In this document: piece by piece, positions 10,708-22,801 of the stretch
Layout: each line of letters starts with the position of its first letter
How positions within the stretch are numbered: the stretch's first letter is position 1
Assembly (NCBI GenBank): GCA_002812745.2
Contig: NCSJ02000255.1
Span: 1 to 62,165 of the forward strand
From: Scytalidium lignicola
Lineage: Eukaryota > Ascomycota > Leotiomycetes
Direction of reading: 5' to 3'
Length of the DNA: 62,165 nucleotides
Notes under the pieces: model-generated
The model's database searches: none
The model's input: the letters and a program-made list of their open reading frames with translations, nothing else
Told to the model about the DNA's origin: nothing
Position numbers and translations under genes: made by a program

Positions 10708-11639
10708 ATGGCAGATTTACCAAAGTTTAGAAACTTATCACTTGAACGATATGGCAGTATTTTTGTCATAACGATGGATAACCCACCAGAGAATCGATTC
10801 AATTCATGGTTCTGCCAGGAAATTATCCATGCGTTTCATACGGTGCAACGCCTTTTGGGGCCCGACTCAGAGGGAGCTGTCATAACTAGAAGTAGCAGCA
10901 CAAAGTTTTGGTGTACTGTAAGAATAATTTCTACATGTATCAGCCCGAAACTGACGACTATATTGCCAGGGATTAGAACTAGATGAAACTGATACCAACC
11001 CATTTGCTAATACTGATGGTTTTTACCCAGTTAGTTTCTCCCTGATGTAGTGTGGGCATGGCATTTTCAGAGGAAATATTTTCTCATAACTTTCAGATGT
11101 TATATACTATACTAGACTTCCCGTATCCAACGATTGCTCTCATAACCGGACACACTTTTGGTGGAGGCTGCCCCTTCGCTCTCGCTCATGATTATAGAGT
11201 TATGAACGCTTTGCGTGGTTTCTTCTCTATGCCCCCTGTGGACCTGGGTCTTCATTTCGACGGAATCGGAGCCCTCCCTCAACTCAAACTCGGTGGGAGA
11301 GTAGCAAGAAAAATGCTTCTAGAAGCACATAAGTGGACCGGCAAACAGGTACTTGAAGAGGGAATTGTTGACGTAGTTGTAGATCTAGAGCACATGTTTG
11401 ATGTGGCTCTGGACCTGGCCAAGAAATGGGCACCCAAGGCAAAAATGGGGTATATTCATCCTATCCCTTTATATGCTATTCTTGGAGCCTTATGTGAAAG
11501 TTGTAGCTGACTCCAAGTGATCCATAGAGTATATGGTGTGTTACGGGCTGAACTTTGGGGAACCGCTCTTCAGAAATTTCAAAGGATCAGTCATATCCAT
11601 AGTCGAGAAACTTCAAGGCCTGCCAAAGCCAAGCTATAA
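10708..11639 (+). CDS. enoyl-CoA hydratase/isomerase family protein, PTS1 AKL
   Basis: Second crotonase of the cluster. Exons 10708-10917, 10970-11029, 11097-11449 and 11528-11639 join in frame to 244 residues. Removing the 67-nt second intron joins NTDGFYP to MLYTILDFP, and removing the third joins KMG to VYGVLRAELWG. Family features are ITMDNPPENR near the start, the first oxyanion-hole region STKFWCTGLELDE, and the second one TGHTFGGGCPFALAHDYRVM. The C-terminus PAKAKL ends in AKL, a PTS1. It matches a fungal group of short peroxisomal enoyl-CoA isomerase/hydratase-like proteins whose exact reaction is not clear from sequence. It is most likely co-regulated with its divergent neighbour through the shared promoter. 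Confidence 0.87.
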
Positions 11640-12031
11640 GTTCTAGGATCAAGTATCAATATTTGAATAAATCGCTGTGTTAAGTTTTTTGTACAGAAGA
11701 AAGACGAAATTTTTATCCAAGGTAAGTTGACTATATAATAAATATAAATAATGTAAATAACTAGAATAAATTACTTAGTCCATATATTTATCATGTAATT
11801 CTAATTCTTTCAGAGATTCTCGCTTTGGAATTCCTTTAGGAAGATACAAGTTGTCTGGCATCGGCCGAGAGCTGGGCCAATATGCTTTCGACGTGTATAC
11901 ACAAGCCAAGGCGGTCCACGTAAACTTAGGTACTAACATATAAAGTAACATTAACGTCGCCGAAGGTAACATTGACTTAATTCATCAAAGTTAGACTTCT
12001 CGAACATTAAGCAGCATTACTTGAAACAGTC
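11640..12031. other. intergenic; possible unassigned 3' coding remnant
   Basis: On the minus strand, 11972-11775 is open and ends with a charged tail (PKGIPKRESLKELELHDKYM) that looks protein-like. The adjoining coding-like stretch is in another frame and no family is recognised. It could be the last part of a lost gene. Confidence 0.25.
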
Positions 12032-12920
12032 TGTTTAAGATATTAGATTGCTCTGGACAGTTTTCCCAAGCGTTTGGATGTCATTCAAAATGTTAATGTC
12101 CTCCTCACCTGCAGTAAGAAGTATCTGGGCAAGCCTAGAGAGCACAGGTTCAAGCTCTAAGCCCAGTGCAAGGGGATCTAAAGATGAGCCGAGTTTCGTG
12201 TTCCTTGAGCAGCTGTTAGTGATCATGCTAGCAAATGCCATTTTTGCGAACTCGAGCGAGTCCAGCAGGGCAATGACTTCGGTGGTGATGTGTCCGCCAC
12301 TCGCAAAGGTAGTGAACTTCACGCTGGCGCCGTTGGTACACCACGTGGAGGCGTTCGCATAGGGGACGATTTCATCTTGCGATGCATGGTAGAGAAATAC
12401 AGGAACTGTGGGCGTTTCATTCTTGTATACCCCCATGGTGTTGTGTTCCAGAATAGGGGCTAGAGTTGGATCAGAGAGTAGGCCGTGGTCTAAAGACTGG
12501 AACTCAGGGGAGAGAATTGATCCTTCTACGAAAGCTAAAATGTTAGGAATCGCGCAATTGGAGGCGGCAAAATCGAGTTTCGATCGGCCTAAGGGTGTGA
12601 GGATGCGGTGAATTAGGGGGCTCAGCTCTGCACCATAGGCACTTGGCTGAGGCCATCTAAGGCGGCGAGGACGAAGCCACTGAAGATGGAGCGGTCAATG
12701 AATGTCAGGATGCCCCGTGAGATTCGTCGGGGTGCCACCCTCCACCTAGCCCTTGATGTCCAACTCGCTAACATACGTCGGCTGCAGCGAGGCCACCCGA
12801 TAATCACACTATAACCCCGCAACAGCCTTCTTTCGGGTATTCGTGAGTTGGTGAGGCCCGCTTAAAAAGCTTTCTGTAAGGTCGGATCGAATCCACGGTC
12901 TGGAACTAGTCCAAAACCTT
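12032..12920 (-). pseudogene. secretory lipase (LIP family) remnant
   Basis: Fragments of a fungal secreted triacylglycerol lipase (secretory lipase family, alpha/beta-hydrolase) follow one another in the right order but in different frames. A VPD block lies near 12895-12905. A degenerate GYS (nucleophile region) lies near 12810. SELDIKG followed by TAG and GGTPTNLTG lies near 12730-12770. Then come LTFIDRSIFSGFVLAALDGLSQ-like sequence, GAELSPLIHRILTP and the C-terminal half down to 12035. That half has the Asp block (YHASQDEIVPY) and the His block (SGGHITT). At least two frame changes and the TGG-to-TAG type stop rule out a functional gene. The N-terminal half was not found. Confidence 0.7.
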
Positions 12921-13561
12921 AACACAGTACAGTAGAAATCCAATTGCATTCAGCCAAAGCTCTGCTGGCCTCCAATCATTGATCTGAAATAGTTGTTCAG
13001 TTTTGGAGAGAGGAGAGCTAGTGCAAGCCACCACATTCCGACTCCGAGGCTAGGGCGGTTATCCGAGGGGGCGCATTTGCCGCTCTTGTCGGCTTCCCTT
13101 CCTTGTCGATCCGGTCAAAGTTCTCGAAAAGGGTTCTTGGGTGAATGACCGCCGGAGCCTGTTGCTTCGAGATTATTGTCTTATATAAACTGCTAGCTTC
13201 TCCGATGTGGTCTGTGTACCAGTCAAGGGGAGCCTGTAGGATCATGAAGCCTGGCAGTGCTTGGTAACCGCAAATTCTATTTGCTGGACACCCCAGAATG
13301 ATACCCACAAACCCCTCGTAAAGACAGGGAATATACAAACATCTGGGGGGTAGTAGTAGTAGCAACTTCTCCGATTGAAAACCTACAACACATGGCACGA
13401 TGTGGAGACTCCCCAATCCTCCACAGAGATCTAGGTTCCCCAAGTTTACACAGCGTCCCTAGATTATATTATAAAACACGTGCACCTGCTCTTCTGCATT
13501 ATCAATAGAAGAATATTGTTTGAAGCACTGTCCATCATACTTCTGCGCAATTTGATTCAAC
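12921..13561. other. intergenic, open minus-strand frame of unknown nature
   Basis: A minus-strand frame of 141 codons is open from 13443 to 13018, but its translation shows no known motif and it does not extend the lipase remnant convincingly. The last 120 bases are the promoter of the sugar porter. A CAGTACAGTA tract lies near 12924. Confidence 0.3.
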
Positions 13562-15276
13562 ATGGTGGCTAATTCATTGTTGTCGACGACGATCTGCGAG
13601 CGGAGCAACAAGAAGGTCATGTACTACTGCTTCGTTGTCGGACTTGGAGCTATTCTTTTTGGTCTTGATCAGGGTGAAACAACTGGTTTCCTTGCCATGC
13701 CGAGGTGAGTTGTTTTTACCTGTTGCCGGCGAATTACTTCCTAATGCAAAGGCAGATTTTTGGAAGATTTTGGGTATTATGACGAAAAGCTAAAAGCATA
13801 CAATATGTCAGCAAACGACCAGGCTATCATATACGGGGTCCAGCTTGCTTTCGTTTGCGTTTCTTGTATCATATCTGGTCCTATTGGAGCTCAGTATGGT
13901 CGTCGTGTTGGCCTTGCTCTATGCGCAATTACTTCAATTATTGGACCAGCTGTTCAAGCTAGTGTTACCACTTTCGCTGGAATAGTGGTAGGGCGATCCA
14001 TCTCAGGCTTTGGTATTGGCTTCGCAGCAAACTTTGTCATTACATATTGGAGTGAAGCAGCACCAGTTGAACTTCGTGGCTTGATTGTGGTGATGTACCA
14101 AGGTCTCATCAACGTTGCTCAATTCGTTGGGGCGGCTATTAATGAAGGTACCAGTGGCATGCCAACAAGATGGGCTTATAGAGCTCCACTGTTGACTGAA
14201 TTGGCTGCTCCTTTGGCCTTACTTGCATTCATGTTCTTTATCCCAGATACACCGCGTAAGTTATTTAAATCACGTTGAAATTCGGTGACTGATCTGAATC
14301 AGGCTGGTACATTTCGAGAGGGAATCATGACGAAGGACTCGATGCTCTAAGAAAACTCAGAGGGGATACTTATCCAGAAGAAGAGATAGAGCAGGAAATA
14401 CGACTAATTGCTGCTTTCGTGGAAATTGAGAGAGAACTTGAGGGTTCATCTTCATTCATGGACTGCTTCCGAGGCACTGATCGTCAGAGAACGGCCATTG
14501 TTATCATGGTTTTAGTCTTTCAACAACTCACTGGCATCGGCTTCATCACAGCGTATGTGGTTTAAGAAACCCTCTTAGATAGCAGTAACTTACTGAATTG
14601 TTATAGCTTCGGAACTTACTTCTTCACGATAACTGGCATCAGCAATCCGTTCGTCGCCACTGTCATCACCAGCGCCTGCGGGATGGCTGGTTCCGCGTCT
14701 GCCTTCGCACTCATCAAATTCTTCGGTCGTCGACCAATTCTAATCACCGGTTCGGCCGTTTCGGCCATTTGCATGCTGGTCTTCGCCATAGTCGGAGTAG
14801 CTGCACCCAACAGCTTGACAGCAGACAGCTGTCTCGTTGCCTTCACGAGTATATTCATATACACCTACGGTGCAACATGGGGACCAGTTGCACAGGTGGT
14901 CTTGGGCGAAATCCCTTCTAACAGATTACGGTCCAAGTCTCTTGCCATCGCGACAGCACTCAACTGGTTGTGCACTCTCATGGTTGTCTGCAGCTTGCCA
15001 TACTTGCTCAGCGACAGCTATGTAAATCTCGGCACCAAGGTTGGGTTCATCTTTGGCGGGTGCAATGTCTTGTCTTTCTTCTGGGCTCTATTCTGCCTTC
15101 CGGAAACTAAAGACCGCACGCTGGAGCAGATTGACGAGATGTTCTTGAATAAAGTACCAATTCTCAAGTTCAAACAGTACGTGTGTACTGGCCATGCAGG
15201 TGACCTTTCGGTGGAAGGCGAGCTAGAGAAGATGGAGGCTAAGGGAGGCGTGATTCATATAGTTGAGACAGCTTGA
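13562..15276 (+). CDS. MFS sugar porter
   Basis: Twelve-helix hexose or glycoside transporter of the sugar-porter family in the plasma membrane. Four exons can be followed: ATG at 13562 to about 13704, then from about 13755 to 14252, then about 14303-14551, and about 14607-15276. The first intron lies after LAMP. Family marks are LFGLDQGETTG in TM1, GAQYGRRVGLA in the TM2-3 loop, FIPDTPR after TM6, FQQLTGIGFITA in TM7, FFGRRPILI in the TM8-9 loop, and LPETKDRTLEQIDEMF after TM12. The frame is intact. Its promoter lacks the TTTTCGGCAA motif, so it is probably not part of the cluster to its left. Confidence 0.9.
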
Positions 15277-16178
15277 GCAGGTGCTTTGTAGAAGGCGTTT
15301 GAGCTGACTGGCAAGAGTGATAGCGCATTGACTGAGCTGAGCTATTATCAACGACCAACAAAGGTCTTTTTGTTGAATATCGAATGAAATTGTAAGTGGT
15401 ATACAAAATTGAACAAAAGAGTCGAGAAGATCTGAAAAAACTATTCTCTGATATCCAGTGACAGCTTTCTGATAGTTTTGGGCATAAAGCATCGCACTTT
15501 AAACTCGGCCACGAATATCAAAGTAGATGAACCACCCACCCAACTAGGCCTGCATGAATGCCCATTCTCAACCCCCTGCTCCTGAACAAACTCTCTCCAC
15601 CCTTAACAAGAACTCCAATTGATAGGAGTCATTGGCAAAATAAGAAACTAAGAAAATCACAGTCCAACCCGACCCCAAATCACCAATGCTGTGCATGAAC
15701 CAGGTCCCCAAGTCACCTCACCTCCCCCAGCCAGAGCCGATTCTCCACGGAGGAAAGCTCGCGATGTCCACCTGCACCTGGCCTTAAAGTGTGACCCTGT
15801 ACTTCTCCCCTCACCCTAAATAAATGTAATAGTGGGGCGATAGTACCTACGCGAGTTAGTATACCCCACTATTACATCTATTTAGGTGGGGGAGGGCGGG
15901 GGGGAGTGTGGAGTTTTAGGTGCCCACTAGCATACTCCGTGGGGCAATGCGTGCATCGGAAGGGTTAATGTAGACTAGTCATCTCCGTGGGATTCTGGGG
16001 TGTGTCAACATCCCCGGAATTGCTGAGGACAGGGAAAAGTCGGGGGAAGTGCTCTGCTGGATAAGAAGTTTCCTGTCTTTGAGGAAATAGCTATCGTTTA
16101 CTTAGGAATATATTTAAAACAGTATATGCCTTGTGATTTATCCGACATCTATAACATTTCATATCTACAGCAGACAAG
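15277..16178. other. intergenic with a short hairpin
   Basis: No gene is seen between the porter and the esterase remnant. The notable structure is the inverted repeat at 15815-15886, listed separately. Confidence 0.5.
15815..15886. repeat. 72-bp inverted repeat (hairpin)
   Basis: The arms at 15815-15836 and about 15864-15886 pair as CCTAAATAAATGTAATAGTG against its inverse with one mismatch. Weaker pairing extends outward into C-rich and G-rich flanks and inward through TAGTA. It may be a tiny MITE or its relic. No coding capacity. Confidence 0.6.
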
Positions 16179-17455
16179 ATGATCGAAAGTATTGAGCATC
16201 TTTCAGCTAATGATGTCCAAGACAGTGGGCACAAAGCAACCAATGGACATAACTCAGCCACGAAAGCTACAAAAAATGGTCATTCTGAACCAGCCAATGA
16301 AGATAGCATGTCCATTCATATCAATAACATAGAAATCCGCGGGTTCATCTTATCCAACTGTCAAGTTAGGAACTTCCTCAACACCCCCTTCGCACGCATT
16401 CCAGCTCGTTTCCGGCAAGCTAAACTCGTGGATCCGCGGAAGGAGAAGGGGGTGATTGATGCTACAAAATATGGCCCTCGGCGTCCTCAGCCGTTCGTTG
16501 GATATTATTCACGACCTGACCAGCTATTTGTATGAGAGAATATCGACTCGTGCTCCTCAATCGGAGTTCCAGTGTTTGAATTTGAACATTTATTCGCCGT
16601 CTGATGCGATTACTTCGGGTACAAAACTCCCAGTCTTGGTCTAGATCCATGGAGGCGCTTATACTTATGGTGATGGAAGCTGTGAATTTGGTATGTCCTT
16701 GTTATGGCAGAAATTGCTGAGTTTCCACTAATAATCTCTAGACGGCAACTTCCTCGTACGGCCGCTCAATTAGCCTAGGAAAACCCATTGTAGTGGTCAG
16801 TATTAACTACCGCTTAGGATACTTTGGATGTTTGTCTTCTAAAGAACTGCGTGATGAAGCTGTTGAGCTTGGTGAGGTTGGATATGCCAATCAAGGCCTG
16901 TACGACCAACGCCTTAGTTTCCAATAGGTATGAATGACGCATTTTTTCCAAGAACATTATTTAACTCCAATAGATTCAAAACAGCATCCACTTCTTTGGT
17001 GGAGATGGGTTCCAGTTGACCGCGGCTGGAGAATCAGCAGGTGCTTTCTCGGTCTTAGCACACCTGAGGTCTAATTTCCCCGCGTTTCAACAAGCATTCA
17101 TCATATCTTGTCCTACCGGAAGTTTGCACAGACCAGATAACCGTCAAGAGATATTTGATCGACTAGTGGCCAGTACAGGAATTGCAGCCTCAGCTCCAGC
17201 AGCAGACAAGATTGCAGCGCTTAGAAGTCTGATGGCCAAAGAAATCGAAGGTCTGCTAGATGGTAATGCTACTCCGGCCTTTGATGACAAATTCTGGGTC
17301 GATCAAGATCTCACATCATCACTTGAAGATGGTCCATTTTCGTCCTGGGTCAAGACTGTGGTTGTTGGTATAACGAAAGATGAAAATGCACTTTTCTCTC
17401 AATTGTGGTAACATATGAGCACTTCAGAACTCATCACGAGCATAAGAAACGCTTT
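16179..17455 (+). pseudogene. type-B carboxylesterase, inactivated and truncated
   Basis: Remnant of an alpha/beta-hydrolase of the COesterase family. Recognisable blocks in order are NTPFARIPARFRQA, CLNLNIYSP, LPVLV then TAG then IHGGAYTYGDG (oxyanion region), INYRLGYFGCLS, NQGLYDQRLSFQ then TAG, SIHFFGGD, and the nucleophile elbow AAGESAGAFSV. Defects are a one-base frameshift near 16491, a TAG at 16642-16644 replacing Trp, a second frameshift near 16765, a TAG at 16925-16927 replacing Trp, and a TAA at 17409-17411. The stops are all of the C:G to T:A kind. Homology fades near 17455, where the AT-rich block begins, so the C-terminal half and its catalytic acid and histidine are lost or mutated beyond recognition. 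Confidence 0.85.
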
Positions 17456-20400
17456 TCATAAGCTTATTATGCTAAATACTTTTGTTATAATTGTTATAAA
17501 AGCTTTTAAGTCAAGATCTTAAAAGTAAGTTTCAGTTATTAGCATTTCAGTAGTTAATTAATACAAGAAAGTATTATTAACTAAATTTACTAGAATACTT
17601 TTATATAAAATAAAGAATATAAAATTATCTTGTTTAAACTCTTTACTTTTTATAATACTTTAAGTATTGCTTTTATATATATTTTATTATAATGTACTTT
17701 GTATACTTGTTAATAGAGTATCTGGATATCTTCCTTATGATGATATTATATTATTTACTTAAAGGCTTGTACATGAATGTAAAGTCACAAATATTAGTTA
17801 AGTTGTTATTAGAAGATCTTTTTTATAAGATATTTAATTTAAGTACAAAGCTTTATTTAACTAAGGAAATTATTTACTTATATAAACCTTTATACTTCTT
17901 GGATTCTCTTAGATCTTTTAAGTCCTGGATCTTTTAAATCTTCTTAGGTTTATTATATAATCTATTATATGATTGTCCTTTCTCTTTTCTGAAGGTTCTC
18001 TGTATAATTAACGTTATCAAGCCTTAGGCTTCTAAATAGAGAGGTTGTGATATTATTCCCTTTTTAGCTTAATGTTGCTTTAACACTTAATTATAAGGAA
18101 ATAATATTATAAAGAAATTCAAACNTTTTTATCCTTTTTATCATGCTTTTTAAATATTCTTTAAAGAATTTTAACTTTACTACTTATTATAAAAAAAAGA
18201 ATGTATAAAACTTACTCAAGACATTAAGGATTTTAATGATATTATAATTTTTTGTTCTTATTATAAAAAGGAAAATTAGAAATATTTTGTTAATTTCGAA
18301 AAATCCTTTTATTATTCTAAATACATTTGTTTTAAATGTTTTTATAATATATTTACTGTCTTAACTAGTAAATAGAAGTCTTTTAATTATTAACAATCTA
18401 AACTTAACAAAGAAGAAAAAGTTATTATAATAAAAATTCTTTATATTTAAAAATAAAAACGTTGATTAAAGGAATATTGAAAATAGATGACTATTAGAGG
18501 TTTATATAACTTTAACAAACTTAACATTGTTAAGAAGAAGGAATATAAAGAAAAGGAAAGCTTTGTTAAGGAGATTAATACTGTATATGTTAAGTTTTTT
18601 TTATAATAACTTTATATTATTAAATTCCTTTTTGAATGTTAACCTTTTAAGGTTTAATATAAGTTCTTAAAAACTAAATTAACTTTTAGGNTTTTTTTTC
18701 TTATAATCCTCAAGCTTCTCTTAGTAATTGATAAAATTCCTTAATAATTCTTATAAATTTTCTGATTTTAAATAGTTTAACTATTTTACTAAATATTATA
18801 ACTTGTTATAATATTGTTTATAATTTAATATTTCTTTTATATCTTATTCTTCTTTTAAGTTTATTTTAATATTTATATTTAGTATTAGTAATGTATTTTC
18901 AAGTATTGATTTTAATAATAATATATAGAAAATTAAGTATATCTTCTATTTCTTAGATAATTCTAAACGAAAAGATTAATTTATTANTATTTTTCTTTAA
19001 TCTTGAATAATCTTAATTTTTTGTAATCTAACTTGTTATTTAGTTTTGTTGTCTTGATANTTTTTTTATAAAAGATAAACTTTATCCTTTTTTTTAGTAT
19101 AAGTTTTATATTATATCTTTTATTATAATAATATACATTTCTTTATTTTGTAAATTCAATATCAACTTTAAGTTGCTTTTGAATTTCCTAAATATTCTTT
19201 ACNTTTTTCTTTTATAGACTGGCTGAACGGTCCAGACGAAACCGTACAGTCCGAACCATATAGTCTGGGTGCCTTACAGTCTAGACCAAACCGTAAGGCA
19301 TCCAGACAAGACCAGACCGTAAGGTAACCAGACTGTAAGGCATCGAGACGAGACCAAACCGAACTGTAAGGCATTAAATTATAAGGTATCTAAACTGTAC
19401 AGTCTGAAATTTAAAGCCTTAATGCCTTACAGTCTGGTTAGACTGTTAGACTGTATAAATTTAAATTTAAATTAAAACAATAAATATAATTATTTATTAA
19501 TAAATTATTTATTAAATAAAAACAATAACATTTTATANTAANANTAAAANACAATAATGTTTTATAATAATAGTAATATAAATTAAGTTTAATTTAAAAT
19601 TTAACTAAGATCATACAACTTATAATCTTAAAATGGTCCTTATATTTATTTGGTTTTAGACTGTAGACTGTAAAGTCTAGTCTTAAATTTTTGACTTCAG
19701 ACTGTAATCCTTATAGTCTAGACTGTATAGTCTACAGTTTAAAAATAGTCCTCACAATTTAAATTGCTCAGATTACAATCTGAAATAGTCTGTAAAAACT
19801 TTATAGTCTAGTCCAGACTACAGTCTAATGCAATGGTCTAGCTAGTCTAAATATTATTATTATTTTATATAAATTAATTAATTATTTAAATATATTTTTT
19901 TGCTTAAATTGTATAATTTAACTAGACTAGACTATAAAGACTAAACTATACAGTCTAACATTAATATTCAGTTTTTACATTTATTATTAGATTAAACTAT
20001 AATCTTACAGTCTAGTTTTAAAATTTTAACTTTAAATTGTAGATTATACAGTTTAATCTTAAAATTTTAACTTTAGACTATAATTTGTACAGTCTAGACT
20101 GTACAGACTACAATCTTAAAACAATCCTTATAAAACTTACAGTTTAGTCTAGTCTAAACTGATCAACTAGTCTATTTAAATATACTAATTATAATATAAA
20201 CTAATACAAATATCTTATTAGTTACTTATATACTATACTTTAAATAAGTTAAGCAAACTTTTAAAAGTTAATAGTTTACTTTAATAAAAAGATTTCCAGA
20301 AAAGGAGGATTCTTAAGCTTAATAAGCTAAGACTTTATATTTAAACTTTAACTTATTTTACTTATAAACTAAAAAGCTTTAATTAAGAGTTTGCTTAATT

Positions 20401-22020
20401 AAGTCATTTTAAATAGTTAAAAGATTAATTAAAGACTATTAATTAAGCATTAACTTCTTAATCTTTTCCTTTATCTGAAAGATAACTTTATAATAAATCA
20501 TATAAAATTCTAAAAGTAATACTTGTTTATTATTACTTAAAACAAAAAATTGATTATTTAAAGTCTAAGATAAATTAAAAANGAACTTTCTCTTGTTTTA
20601 TAATAAACTTTACAAAAGCTTTCAACTTAAAAATCTTTATAAATAGACTAAAACTTCTTTAAAGCAAATACTTAATTCGAATCTTCTTAAAACAACAAGT
20701 TTAATTAGGATATATATTATAAACTAGTTAAAAACAAACTAAAGTTGTATAAAAATAAAAAAAGTAAAGCATATTCAAGAAAGAAAAGTTAATTAAACTA
20801 TATTAAACGAGAAAAGTTAAAAATAAAGTTATAAACTAACTTATATACTAATAAATGTTAATAAATCCTTTAAACTACTATAAAGTAGATTAATACTAAA
20901 AAGTTATTTCTAGTAAAATCTTAACAAGTCTAAAACATTATTAAAAGCTAAAAGAAAACTTTACTTAATTCTAGATATTATCCAGATAAAAAAGTAAAAC
21001 AAGATTAGTTAAATTCTTTATTCTTATTTCCTCTTCCCTTTATGTCCTCTTCCTTCTTATCCTCTCCTTCCTCTTCCTTAATATCCTCTTGCTTAACATC
21101 CTCCTCTTTAACGTCCTCCTTTACATCCTTCTTAAAGTTATCTTCTAGGTTATTCTTTATCTTCTTCTTCAAGCTCTCTTTTTGTAAATCTTCTATTAAT
21201 GACAAAGTGTAATTCATTTGTTAAATCTCCTCTAGCCAAAACCTTAAACTATAAATATATAATTATTATTACAGCTTACAATTTAAAATACAAAAGATAA
21301 AGTAAAAAAACTATTTCTAAACTAAAAAGTAGTTTCTTTAACTTAGTAGAAAAATAAAAGCCTTAACATAAAAGAACTTCTTATAATAACTTTTAAGCTA
21401 ATAACAAAGTTAATATAATGTTCAAGATAATATAATTTGTACTTGAGCAAACATTTAGTCTGTTGATTATATTAAGATACACAGTTTAACCTCATTGTTA
21501 ACTAAGCTTACAAAAGCTTTTCCTTATTAACGTTTGAGATAATAATCCTTGTTCAACGTTAAACTAAGTAGTTATATAGTAGTTATGATAATATCCAAAG
21601 GTCAATCTTAGAAATAATCTAGTTATATAATATGCTTAAGTTATAAAGTCATCTTATTATTAGTAAGATATAAATACTATTATACAACTTGTTAAACTTC
21701 TTATATATAAATAAGAAAACATTAATCTTTAATTACTTCTTAAGTAAGCAAAATATTCTTATATAATAAAGAGGAAGGTAAATATTATAATAATAGCTTA
21801 AAAGCAAGTTATTAAAAAANGTATACTTTTAATTATAATATAAAGTAATAAGGAAATCATAAGTAAAANGAAAAAAAAAGGAAAATCTTATATTTATATC
21901 CTTTTGGATTTTTAAGTTAAACTGTATATAAGATATCATAATAATAAGAGAAGTAAAAGGAATAATTAATCAATTAGAATATTATTAGTTAAAATCTAAA
22001 ATTTCCGAAGATCCTCTTCC
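17456..22020. repeat. AT-rich RIP-type block, degenerate repeats
   Basis: About 4.5 kb of very AT-rich sequence with stops in all frames, many single Ns beside homopolymers, and no gene. It begins inside the esterase remnant. This composition is what RIP leaves in repeated DNA of Pezizomycotina. I could not place any transposon domain here with confidence. The CAGTCTAGACTG-rich segment is listed separately. A short acidic, lysine-rich open frame at 21005-21217 (minus) is low-complexity and not taken as a gene. Confidence 0.7.
19215..20170. repeat. satellite-like segment built on CAGTCTAGACTG units
   Basis: Within the AT-rich block this ~950-bp segment repeats short units such as ACAGTCTAGACTGT, TACAGTCT and CCGTAAGGC in both orientations. 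The core CAGTCTAGACTG is self-complementary. The first part (19215-19370) is less AT-rich and resembles the undecayed unit; later copies are progressively T/A-rich. Unit spacing is irregular. Confidence 0.55.
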
Positions 22021-22801
22021 ACTTTCAGCAAAAGAAAAAAATGAACATATAAACAACACTAGAATAAAGCCTTTTCAGCGAAAAAANGGCAGTTGTAAAT
22101 AATAAACAACATAACAAACAAGGGTTTTCGATAAGAAAGTAAGACAAGCTTATCACACAATACCAGTCATGGACTTTCAGCGAAAAGAGGCACAGCATAC
22201 CATTAACAAACCGCATAATCGACTGCTAATAGATCTAAGCATGCTAGAGTAAGAGATTGTCTCGTAAGACAAGCTCGAAAGTGACCAAGAGCATAGCAAT
22301 AAGACAAGTAAATCGACAGTTCAACGTAGCTTCTCTCAATACGACGTATCAATAACAGCAACGTAGACCTCGTCAAAAAAGACATGTACAAGCTGCTTAC
22401 TGAGCTCGAGTCCTTTAGCAAAGTGGAGAAAACTACTCTCGACAGCTCGATCTGCACTAACAATAAGTAATTGTAGTAGTAACTTCACTGCTTTGATAAA
22501 ATGGAAGCCATTGAAGGATTGAAACCTAGCTCGGAGTTGCTACAGGATTTTTTCCTGAAATAAAGCCAGCACAAATGATCAGATGCCCATCTGTGGTGAA
22601 CATAAAGTCTCCAGGTCATTTACACCTAGAAACTAAGCAGGACTTCAAAGAAATGCTAGCTTTAAGGGCGACCTAACCGACGGCTTTGACTAGCATGAAT
22701 AAATAAGGAGCACACTAAACAGCATTATTGATTGGTATAACATGATCCTAATAGAAAGCATTACACAATCTTATTCTCGTAGAATCTTTCTGATTTGATT
22801 T
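22021..22801. other. intergenic boundary of AT-rich block and gene island
   Basis: Base composition rises here. A short block TTTCAGCGAAAA occurs twice (about 22074 and 22172). No gene is recognised. Confidence 0.35.

Noticed and set aside
11775..11972. Minus-strand frame ending in KELELHDKYM
   Set aside because: Protein-like tail but no family recognised and no consistent upstream frame; kept only as a remark on the intergenic region.
13018..13443. 141-codon minus-strand frame as the lipase N-terminus
   Set aside because: Lacks the expected secretory-lipase blocks and is not collinear with the remnant downstream.
18360..18600. Possible Tc5/pogo-type helix-turn-helix (KEEKVIIIKIL-like)
   Set aside because: Similarity too weak and interrupted by stops; AT-rich DNA readily yields Lys/Ile-rich translations.
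21005..21217. Lys/Glu/Asp-rich 70-codon frame
   Set aside because: Low-complexity translation of a CTTCCT-type purine/pyrimidine tract inside AT-rich repeat DNA.
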